Positions 34,626 through 41,073 of a stretch of DNA of 64,000 nucleotides are shown one piece after another (positions within the stretch are counted from its first letter, which is position 1; each line of letters opens with the position of its first letter). A program made the translations under genes and the position numbers. Under the pieces are notes generated by a model. That model was given only the letters and a program-made list of their open reading frames with translations, searched no databases and had not been told where the DNA came from. The DNA comes from Nonomuraea endophytica. GTDB lineage: Bacteria > Actinomycetota > Actinomycetes > Streptosporangiales > Streptosporangiaceae. The stretch is taken from assembly GCF_014203235.1 (NCBI RefSeq), contig NZ_JACHIN010000003.1, forward strand, positions 426,154 to 490,153, written 5' to 3'.

Positions 34626-35795
34626 ATGAGCGGCCGGATCACCGACACCGGCGTGGAGCAGTACTACGACGACGAGCTCGTCGTCGACCTGGTGCACCTC
34701 AAAGCGGTCACGCACCTGATCGACGCATGGGCGGGCGGCGCGACTCCCGCGTGGGTGCGGCGGGACGACGAGGCGGGCAGCGCCCCGCTGGGGCTGGCGC
34801 GGATCGAGGTCGCCGGTCTGCCGGCGGTGGCACGGACGTTACGCGAGCGGCGGGACCTGGTGCCGCGGGGCACGAAGACACCGGTGGAGGATCTGGATCT
34901 GCTGCTGCGCGCGCTGCGGGAGGAACGCCCGGAGTTCGTGGTCGGCAAGCACCGGCTGGTGGAGAACGTCGAAGGCCTGCCATCCACGGGCGCCCCACGG
35001 AACGTCCCCGGCGGGGTACGGCTGCCGCACAGGAGCATGACCGACCACCCGAGGCTGCGCGTCGGCATCCTGGACACCCCGATCTGGCCGCACGACCAGC
35101 TCGCCGGCCGGTTCATGGCCGACTCCGCGGCCCTGCTGCCGCGGGTGCGCGAGGCGCCCACGCCGATGCTGGCGGGGCACGCCACGTTCGTCGCCGGGAT
35201 CATCGCCGCCCACGCCCCGGACGCTGAGCTGGTCGTGCGGGCCGGGCTGGCCGAGGGCGCCGTCTGCGCCGACTCCTGGGACGTCGCCACCCGCATGGTG
35301 AGCTTCGTCGCCGAGGAGGTGGACCTGCTGCAGCTGTCCTTCGCCTGCTTCACCGCCGACGACGAGCCCCCGCTGGTCATCGAGCGCGCGGTGGCGCGCC
35401 TCAGGGAGCAGGCGGTGCTGGTCGCGGCGGCGGGCAACCACGGGACCGAGCCGGGCGGGCGGCGGCACGCGAAGGCGTTCCCCGCCGCCTGTGAGGGTGT
35501 GCTGGCGGTCGGGGCGGAGGCGGAGTTCAGCCCGAAGGCGTCCTGGGTGGCCCTGCACGCCCCGGGGGCGGGGGTCACCTCGACCTACCTGGAGGGCAAG
35601 GTGAGCCTGCCCAGGGGCGAGGAGGCCTTCTACTCCGGCTCCGCCACCTGGAGCGGGACGTCGTTCGCCGCGGCGGCGGTGAGCGGCGCCATCGCGGGCC
35701 TGGCCCACCGGCGCGGATCCAGCGCCAGGGAGGCCAAGGAGTACCTGCTCCACCGCCCGGCGGTACGCGACATCCATCCACCGGGCCAGACCTGA
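34626..35795 (+). CDS. Cytoplasmic subtilase (S8), module 1
   Basis: A 389-residue subtilisin-like serine protease. The triad is Asp150 in VGILDTPIW, His185 in LAGHATFVAGII and Ser346 in WSGTSFAAAAVSG; the oxyanion Asn lies in AAAGNHG. The N-terminal 140 residues are not a signal peptide or a standard I9 propeptide. They carry acidic and helical segments (EQYYDDELVVDLVHLKAVTH) and may be a regulatory domain. With no export signal it should act inside the cell. It begins an operon with the ECF sigma gene 4 bp downstream and lies under the putative ECF promoter. The ATG at 34626 is the only start consistent with that promoter. Confidence 0.88.
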   Translation: MSGRITDTGVEQYYDDELVVDLVHLKAVTHLIDAWAGGATPAWVRRDDEAGSAPLGLARIEVAGLPAVARTLRERRDLVPRGTKTPVEDLDLLLRALREERPEFVVGKHRLVENVEGLPSTGAPRNVPGGVRLPHRSMTDHPRLRVGILDTPIWPHDQLAGRFMADSAALLPRVREAPTPMLAGHATFVAGIIAAHAPDAELVVRAGLAEGAVCADSWDVATRMVSFVAEEVDLLQLSFACFTADDEPPLVIERAVARLREQAVLVAAAGNHGTEPGGRRHAKAFPAACEGVLAVGAEAEFSPKASWVALHAPGAGVTSTYLEGKVSLPRGEEAFYSGSATWSGTSFAAAAVSGAIAGLAHRRGSSAREAKEYLLHRPAVRDIHPPGQT

Positions 35796-35799
35796 GCCG

Positions 35800-36366
35800 A
35801 TGAGGGACGACCCTGAGGTCGTGGACCTGGTCACGCGGGCGAGAAAGGGCGACCGGGCGGCCTGGGACGAGATCGTCGAGCGCTACTCCCCGCTGGTGTG
35901 GTCGATCTGCCGCCGCTTCCGCCTGGTGCGGCCGGACTCCGACGACGCGGCGCAGACGGTGTGGCTGCGCCTGGTCGAGAACCTGGACACCCTGCGCGAG
36001 CCGGCCGCCCTTCCCGGCTGGCTGGCCAGGACCGCCCACCGGGAGTGCCTGCGCCGCGCGCGGGAGATCCGGCGGCGCGACGGCGCGGAGCGGCCGCTGG
36101 ACTTCGAACCGGAGACCGGTCCTGACCTAATCGCCGAGGAACTGGAGAAGGCCGAGCGCGACCTGCTCCTGCGCCGCGCCTTTGCCCAGCTCCCGCCGCG
36201 CTGCCGCGACCTGCTGACACTCTGCCTCGGCCCGGACCCGGTCCCTTACGCCCAGATCGGCGAGCGGCTCGGCATGCCGGTCGGCGGGATCGGCCCGAAC
36301 CGCAGCCGGTGCCTTGCCAGGCTCCGCCGCATCCTGGAGGGGGGCGGGCATGCCGCAGGGTCATGA
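35800..36366 (+). CDS. ECF-type RNA polymerase sigma factor, module 1
   Basis: A 188-residue two-domain sigma-70 family protein. Region 2 contains WDEIVERYSPLVWSICRRF and DSDDAAQTVWLRLVENLD; region 4 contains LPPRCRDLLTLC and IGERLGMPVGGIGPNRSRCL, the recognition helix. There is no C-terminal extension and no region 1.1 or 3. It starts 4 bp after the subtilase stop, and its last 17 bp overlap the next small gene, an arrangement often seen for sigma/regulator pairs. No zinc anti-sigma (HxxxCxxC) gene is adjacent, so the control mechanism is probably not of the standard membrane anti-sigma type. Confidence 0.9.
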   Translation: MRDDPEVVDLVTRARKGDRAAWDEIVERYSPLVWSICRRFRLVRPDSDDAAQTVWLRLVENLDTLREPAALPGWLARTAHRECLRRAREIRRRDGAERPLDFEPETGPDLIAEELEKAERDLLLRRAFAQLPPRCRDLLTLCLGPDPVPYAQIGERLGMPVGGIGPNRSRCLARLRRILEGGGHAAGS

Positions 36367-36757
36367 CCGCTGGAGCGACGAGCGGCTGCTGGGGGAGCTG
36401 GCGCGGGCGCTGCGCGCGGGGGAGCGGGTCCCGCCCGAGGCATTGGCGGCGGGCAAGGCGGTCTTCGCCTGGCGCGCGCCCGACGCCGAGCTCGCCGCGG
36501 GCGACCTGGACACCAGGATCTACCACGCCGCCGGGCTGACGATCGAGGTGGAGATCGCGCCGGACGCGCTCCACGTCCGGCTCACCCCCGCCCAGCCCGC
36601 CGAGGTGGAGGCGCGCGGCCCCATCCCGCCGTCCCACCCGGCCACGCCGGGCGAGAAGGGCCGCTTCACGATCCGGCCGCTGCCCCGCTTCCCGTTCTAT
36701 CTGCTCTGCCGTACGGCCGGCGGCAGGAAGATCGTCACCGGCTGGATTCTCGGCTGA
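36350..36757 (+). CDS. Small conserved protein of the sigma/protease module, copy 1
   Basis: A 135-residue protein without characterised function. The N-terminal half is helical and conserved (SDERLLGELARALRAGERVP, then KAVFAWRAPDAELAA). The C-terminal half is beta-rich and ends FYLLCRT...TGWILG. It is clearly homologous to the 152-residue protein at 38610-39068: DERLL, VPPE, K-x-x-F-x-WR-x-x-[DE]AELAA and the end motif TGW/TPW match in order. No membrane segment and no anti-sigma zinc motif are seen. ATG at 36350 has GGAGG upstream inside the sigma gene, so translation is coupled. I propose a sigma-binding or protease-substrate role; this is inference. Confidence 0.82.
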   Translation: MPQGHDRWSDERLLGELARALRAGERVPPEALAAGKAVFAWRAPDAELAAGDLDTRIYHAAGLTIEVEIAPDALHVRLTPAQPAEVEARGPIPPSHPATPGEKGRFTIRPLPRFPFYLLCRTAGGRKIVTGWILG

Positions 36758-36762
36758 CCGGA

Positions 36763-36792
36763 TGTATCACGCGGGGTCCGCCCGCCTCCGTA
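36763..36792 (+). promoter_or_regulatory. Putative ECF-sigma promoter, copy 2 (metalloprotease gene)
   Basis: TGTATCA (36763-36769), 16 bases, CTCCGTA (36786-36792): identical blocks and spacing to copy 1, with unrelated spacer sequence. It starts 6 bp after the stop of the small gene. Transcription would begin near 36799, which rules out the GTG at 36796 as the start of the next gene and supports the ATG at 36832. Confidence 0.78.
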
Positions 36793-36831
36793 GGGGTGAA
36801 CGGAACGTTCCCACGCAGGAAGGCGATCTTC

Positions 36832-38607
36832 ATGATCCCTCTCAAGCACGGCGACTCCGGTCCAGACGTGCGACAGCTCTACATGTTCCTCAAGCGCTTC
36901 GGCTACTTCCCCAACCCCGGCCTGCGCACCGGCAACGCCTTGTTCCGCCCCGCGGTGGTCTTCGCCCCGGAGGACCTGACGCTGTTCGACGACCGGATGG
37001 AACTGGCGCTCTCGGAGTACCAGCGCCAGCACGGCATCGAGCCGACCGGCGCGCTGAACGAGGAAACGCTGAAGATGATCCGCACCCCGCGTTGCGGCTT
37101 CCCCGACCAGCCGTCGGCGGGCCAGTTCGTCGCGCAGGGCAACCGGTGGCCGACCAACGAGGTCACCTACAGCTTCACCCCGCCCTTCAGCCCGGACGTG
37201 TCGGAAGCCGACCAGCGCGCGGCGCTGCGGGCGGCCTTCGACCGGTGGGCGGCGGTCACGAACCTCACCTTCACCGAGGTCGGGAACAACAACGGCCAGA
37301 TCCGGATCGCCTGGGCGGCCGGCGACCACGGCGACGGCTTCCCCTTCGACGGGCAGGGCAACGTGCTGGCGCACTGCTTCTACCCGCCGCCCAACGGCGG
37401 CGACATCGCCGGGGACTGCCACTTCGACGAGGCCGAGACCTGGTCGGTCAACGTCCCGCCGAGCGGGTTCGACCTGTACACGGTGGCGCTGCACGAGATC
37501 GGCCACGGGCTGGGCCTGGCCCACTCGGCCGACAACAACGCGGTCATGTTCCCGTCCTACCAGGGTGTGCGCCGCGAGCTCAGCGACGACGACATCCAGG
37601 GCATCCGCTCCATCTACGGCGCCCGCCCGCAGTGGTCGTCGCTGCAGGGCATCGTCTTCGCCACGGCCGCGGGCACCAACGCCGACGGCCGCCTGGAGGT
37701 CTTCGTCCGGGGCACCGACAACGCCGTGCACCACAACTGGCAGACGAGTCCCGGCGGCGGATGGAGCGGCTGGTCGAGCCTGGGCGGGGTCCTGCAGGGG
37801 CGGATCGCGGTCGGGCGCAACCATGACGGGCGGCTGGAGATCTTCGGCCGGGGCACCGACGGCGGGCTGTATCACAACTGGCAGACGGCTCCGAACAGCG
37901 GCTGGTCCGGCTGGTCCGGGCTCGGCGGCTGGATCGAGGACCCGGCCGTGGGCAGCAACGCCGACGGCAGGCTGGAGGTCTTCGTCCGCGGCACCGACGG
38001 CGCCGTCTACCACAACTGGCAGGTCACCCCCGGCGGCGGCTGGTCCGGCTGGTCCGGGCTCGGCGGCGTCGTCCAGGGGCGCATCGCGGTCGGGCGCAAC
38101 CACGACGGGCGGCTGGAGATCTTCGCCCGCGGCATCGACGGCGGGCTGTATCACAACTGGCAGACGGCTCCGAACAGCGGATGGTCCGGCTGGCACGGGC
38201 TCGGCGGCTGGATCGAGGACCCCGAGGTCGGCGTCAACCCCGACGGCCGCCTTGAGGTGTTCGTCCGGGGCTCCGACTCGGCCCTGCACCACATCTGGCA
38301 GGTCACCCCGGGCGGCGGCTGGTCGGCGTGGGCCTCGCTCGGCGGCTGGATCGACGAGCCCTCCGTGGCCCGCAACGGCGACGGCAGGCTGGAGGTGTTC
38401 GTCCGCGGCCTGGACAACACCGTCTACCACATCTGGCAGGTCACGCCCGGCGGCGGCTGGTCCGGCTGGTCCGGGCTCGGCGGCGAGATGCTCGAGGGCC
38501 CGCTCGCCACCGCCAACCACGACGGGCGGCTGGAGGTCTTCATCAAGGGCACCGACTCCGCCCTCTGGCACCGCTGGCAGACCGCGCCCAGCAACGGCTG
38601 GTCGTGA
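36832..38607 (+). CDS. Matrix-metalloproteinase-like protease (M10A) with cysteine switch and seven-repeat propeller
   Basis: A 591-residue protein in three parts. Residues 1-85 are a peptidoglycan-binding-type helical prodomain (HGDSGPDVRQLYMFLKRFG, HGIEPTGALNEETLKM). PRCGFPD at 86-92 is the cysteine switch of MMP zymogens, with Cys88 expected to cap the zinc. The catalytic domain (about 100-264) has HEIGHGLGLAH (221-231) and the Met-turn Met239. Residues 268-591 are seven repeats of about 46 residues (A/G-x-N-x-DGRLE-[VI]-F-x-[RK]-G-x-D-...-H-x-WQ...GWSGW) similar to PLL lectins, one repeat per propeller blade. No signal peptide is present. AGGAAGG precedes the ATG. Confidence 0.9.
   Translation: MIPLKHGDSGPDVRQLYMFLKRFGYFPNPGLRTGNALFRPAVVFAPEDLTLFDDRMELALSEYQRQHGIEPTGALNEETLKMIRTPRCGFPDQPSAGQFVAQGNRWPTNEVTYSFTPPFSPDVSEADQRAALRAAFDRWAAVTNLTFTEVGNNNGQIRIAWAAGDHGDGFPFDGQGNVLAHCFYPPPNGGDIAGDCHFDEAETWSVNVPPSGFDLYTVALHEIGHGLGLAHSADNNAVMFPSYQGVRRELSDDDIQGIRSIYGARPQWSSLQGIVFATAAGTNADGRLEVFVRGTDNAVHHNWQTSPGGGWSGWSSLGGVLQGRIAVGRNHDGRLEIFGRGTDGGLYHNWQTAPNSGWSGWSGLGGWIEDPAVGSNADGRLEVFVRGTDGAVYHNWQVTPGGGWSGWSGLGGVVQGRIAVGRNHDGRLEIFARGIDGGLYHNWQTAPNSGWSGWHGLGGWIEDPEVGVNPDGRLEVFVRGSDSALHHIWQVTPGGGWSAWASLGGWIDEPSVARNGDGRLEVFVRGLDNTVYHIWQVTPGGGWSGWSGLGGEMLEGPLATANHDGRLEVFIKGTDSALWHRWQTAPSNGWS
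37628..38607 (+). repeat. Seven tandem repeats of about 140 bp with a 282-bp higher-order period
   Basis: The DNA coding for the propeller is a tandem repeat of seven units of about 138-141 bp. Units 2 and 4 (each with a GRIAVGRNHDGRLEIF-type segment) and units 3 and 5 (each with GWIEDP) are more alike than neighbouring units, so a 282-bp pair was the unit of a recent duplication. Such near-identical DNA can gain or lose blades by recombination, yet the count here is exactly seven, the usual number for a closed PLL-type propeller. Confidence 0.85.
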
Positions 38608-38609
38608 CC

Positions 38610-39068
38610 TCAGCGTGGCCCGCCGGTCACCCAAGGGGTCCGCACGACGCCCTCCTGCGAGCGGCAGCGGATCCGGAAGGTGCCGGACGGCGCTGAGGAG
38701 AAGACGAAGCAGCCGGCCTCGTCGATCGGGGTGGTCTCGGCCTCCCCGGTCGCGAGCTGGCGCTCGGCCGTACCGGGCCGGGGTGGGAGCAACTGCCCGA
38801 GCAGCGTCTCGGGTCCCACCTCGGCCTCGATCGTGTCCGTGCCGGAGCGGAAGATCAGCACCCGCTGCCCGCCCCTGGTGACCGCCACGAGCTCCCGGTC
38901 CAGCGCCGAGTCGTAGACCAGCGCGGCCAGCTCGGCCTCGACGTCACGCCACAGGAACGCGACCTTGGCCGCGCTCACGAACTCCGGCGGCACCTCGTCG
39001 GCCGCCCGCCTGGCCTGCCCGAGCGCCGCCAGCAGCCGCTCGTCGTCCGCCCACCACGGTGTCTCCAT
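38610..39068 (-). CDS. Small conserved protein of the sigma/protease module, copy 2
   Basis: A 152-residue homologue of the protein at 36350-36757. It shares ADDERLLAALGQARRAADEV with PPEF, KVAFLWRDVEAELAALVYDS and a beta-rich C terminus ending in CRSQEGVVRTPWVTG. It lies 24 bp downstream of the second sigma gene on the same strand and ends 2 bp from the stop of the metalloprotease gene. No zinc-finger, membrane or enzymatic motif is visible. Its constant position behind an ECF sigma gene in both modules argues for a direct functional link with sigma. Confidence 0.82.
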   Translation of the reverse strand: METPWWADDERLLAALGQARRAADEVPPEFVSAAKVAFLWRDVEAELAALVYDSALDRELVAVTRGGQRVLIFRSGTDTIEAEVGPETLLGQLLPPRPGTAERQLATGEAETTPIDEAGCFVFSSAPSGTFRIRCRSQEGVVRTPWVTGGPR

Positions 39069-39092
39069 CGCTAGCCCCCTGTCCCCATCGCG

Positions 39093-39662
39093 CTAGCCAC
39101 CTTCCGAGCGGATCAGCGCCGCGACCTCCGGGCGCCGCCGCAGCTCCGCCAGGCAGCGTCCGCGCGTGGGGCCGATCGAGCCCACGGGGATGCCGAGCGT
39201 CGCGCTGATCTCCTCGTACGGCGCCGGCGGCAGCCGTACCAGCAAGGACAGCAGAGTCCTGCACCGCTCGCCCAGCTGGCGGAACCCCGCGTAGAGGGCG
39301 GTGTTGCGCTCGGCCTCCAGCAGTTCGCGGTCGACCGGGGCGTCGTCGGCCGGCGCGTCGTGGTCGGCCCAGGGCTTCAGGTGCGTGCGCTGCCAAGCGG
39401 CGGACGCGCTCCGCCGGCCGCACTCGCGCCGCGTCACCGTGGCCAGCCAGCCCGGCAGCGCCGCCGGCTCGCGTAACCGGTGGTCGAGCAGCGCCAGCCA
39501 CACGGTCTGGGCCACGTCGTCGGCCTCGTCCCGGCTGAGGCGGAAGGCCCGGCAGGTCGCCCACACCAGCGGAGCGTAGCGCTCCACGATCTCGTCCCAC
39601 GCGTCCTTGTCGCCGGCGTGTGCGCGCCGGACGAGGGACACCACCGTTGGATCATCCCGCAT
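39093..39662 (-). CDS. ECF-type RNA polymerase sigma factor, module 2
   Basis: A 189-residue paralogue of the sigma factor at 35800. Both begin MRDDP and share AWDEIVERY, PLVW, D-V/A-AQTVWL and REPAALPGWLA. Region 4 reads LGERCRTLLSLLVRLPPAPY then ISATLGIPVGSIGPTRGRCL, so the recognition helix is similar in the two proteins and they may read the same promoter. The ATG at 39662 is preceded by a GTG at 39665 as an alternative start. Its own copy of the two-block promoter lies 75 bp upstream, directly after the subtilase stop, suggesting autoregulation or cross-regulation. Confidence 0.9.
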   Translation of the reverse strand: MRDDPTVVSLVRRAHAGDKDAWDEIVERYAPLVWATCRAFRLSRDEADDVAQTVWLALLDHRLREPAALPGWLATVTRRECGRRSASAAWQRTHLKPWADHDAPADDAPVDRELLEAERNTALYAGFRQLGERCRTLLSLLVRLPPAPYEEISATLGIPVGSIGPTRGRCLAELRRRPEVAALIRSEGG

Positions 39663-39737
39663 CACGCCATTTTCGTACGGCGGGCGCCGCCAGGAAAGCG
39701 CATCATGTCGGCCTCCGTCACAGTCGTTCTTACTCCT

Positions 39738-39767
39738 TACGGAGGCGGACGGCGGCGCCCTGATACG
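39738..39767 (-). promoter_or_regulatory. Putative ECF-sigma promoter, copy 3 (second sigma gene)
   Basis: On the minus strand CGTATCA (39767-39761), 16 bases, CTCCGTA (39744-39738). It matches copies 1 and 2 at 13 of 14 positions with the same spacing. The -35 block begins at the base after the stop codon of the second subtilase, so the sigma gene can be transcribed without the subtilase. Confidence 0.75.
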
Positions 39768-41015
39768 TCACAGCCGCAGAACCGCCCCCAGACCCCGCTC
39801 CTGCCGGGCCGCGTCCAGCACCGCCCGCCTGGCATCCTCGGGCCCGCCGCCGTGCGCGGCCAGGTGGGCGGCGGCGATCCCGGCGACCAGCGGCGCGGAG
39901 AAGGAGGTGCCGTCCCAGCGGGCCATGCCGGCGAAGTCCTGCCGGGCGGGCCGCCGCGGCGGCTCGCGGTAGGTGTAGGTGCCGGTGGCGTAGGCGTTGA
40001 CCAGGCCTTCGCCGAGCGTGTAGACGTCCACCCACGGGCCGTGGTTGCTGAACCAGGCGCGGTGGTTCTGGTCGGGGCCGAGCGCGCCGACGGCCAGCGC
40101 CCACGGGAAGGCGGCGGGGTAGAAGGGGCGGCTGGTGCCGTCGTTGCCGGCCGCGGCCACGAGCAGCACGTCGGGGAAGAGGTGGGGGAACAGGGAGAAG
40201 CCGAGCGAGCTCCACCGGTTGCGGGTGTAGGTGCCGGCGGACAGGTTGACGACCTGCGGGCGCAGATCCCTGACCAGCCGGATGATCTTGTTGATGATCA
40301 CGTTTTCGCGCTCCGCCCCGGACTCGGCGAAGTGGTCGGCGACGTAGACGTCCGCGTCCGGCGCCGTGCAGCGCGCGACCCCGGCCGCGAAGGTGCCGTG
40401 GCCCTGGAACTGCTCGATGTGCGCCAGCCCCGACGGCAGGACCGGCCCGATCCGCTCGACGTCGCCGCCCACCCCCGCCAGCCACGGGTGCGGGAGGTCT
40501 TCCAGGATGCCGGTGTCCACGATCCCGATCAGGATCCGCCCCGCCTTCTCGGCCGGGGCCCGCTGGGGCGGCCACGGCTGCGCGGGCATCCCGCTGGGCA
40601 CCTCGGGCTCGACCGCCGGGCACAGCCGGGTGATGTGCAGCACGTGGTTGGGCGAGGCCAGCGGCGGCTCGTCCTCCCCTCGGGCTCTGCCGTCGCGCTC
40701 CTCCAGGAGGTCGAGCGCCTCCGGCACGCTCCGGCGGCCGTCCTCCAGGTTCTCGATCGACAGCAGCATCGTGGTGTTGCCCGGCTGGCGATCGTCTCCT
40801 TCCGGTCGCTGCCGGTCCTCGGGAACGACCTCGGCGCCGGGCAGCAGCTCCCTGACCCGGCCCATGTTCCCGCCCTCGTCGATCACCAGCAGGCGATCGG
40901 CCTCGTACACGTAGTCGACCTGCCCGTCGGGGGTCCACGCCACCTCGGCGGTGACCCCCCTTGCCGCCATCCTGCGCTGGATGGCTCGGAACTGCGCCTC
41001 GAAGACCGCATCCAT
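39768..41015 (-). CDS. Cytoplasmic subtilase (S8), module 2
   Basis: A 415-residue subtilisin-like protease. The triad is Asp167 in IGIVDTGI, His206 in QGHGTFAAGVA and Ser371 in WDGTSFSAPLVAGIAA, with oxyanion Asn291 in AAAGNDGT. The N-terminal 158 residues are a separate region (VDYVYEADRLLVIDEGGNM..., LLSIENLEDGRRSVPEALDLL) with no signal peptide. It is only distantly similar to the module-1 subtilase. It is divergent from the TPR-CHAT gene across 58 bp, so the two proteases probably share a control region. The ATG at 41015 is chosen because longer frames would run inside the CHAT gene. Confidence 0.88.
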   Translation of the reverse strand: MDAVFEAQFRAIQRRMAARGVTAEVAWTPDGQVDYVYEADRLLVIDEGGNMGRVRELLPGAEVVPEDRQRPEGDDRQPGNTTMLLSIENLEDGRRSVPEALDLLEERDGRARGEDEPPLASPNHVLHITRLCPAVEPEVPSGMPAQPWPPQRAPAEKAGRILIGIVDTGILEDLPHPWLAGVGGDVERIGPVLPSGLAHIEQFQGHGTFAAGVARCTAPDADVYVADHFAESGAERENVIINKIIRLVRDLRPQVVNLSAGTYTRNRWSSLGFSLFPHLFPDVLLVAAAGNDGTSRPFYPAAFPWALAVGALGPDQNHRAWFSNHGPWVDVYTLGEGLVNAYATGTYTYREPPRRPARQDFAGMARWDGTSFSAPLVAGIAAAHLAAHGGGPEDARRAVLDAARQERGLGAVLRL

Positions 41016-41073
41016 AGCCTGTACATCGCCGAAGGGCTTGCGGGCGCTACGGCCGGCGCGCATTGTCGGACTC

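Noticed and set aside
36350-36757. Small sigma-linked protein as a standard zinc anti-sigma factor
   Set aside because: No HxxxCxxC motif and no membrane helix in either copy.
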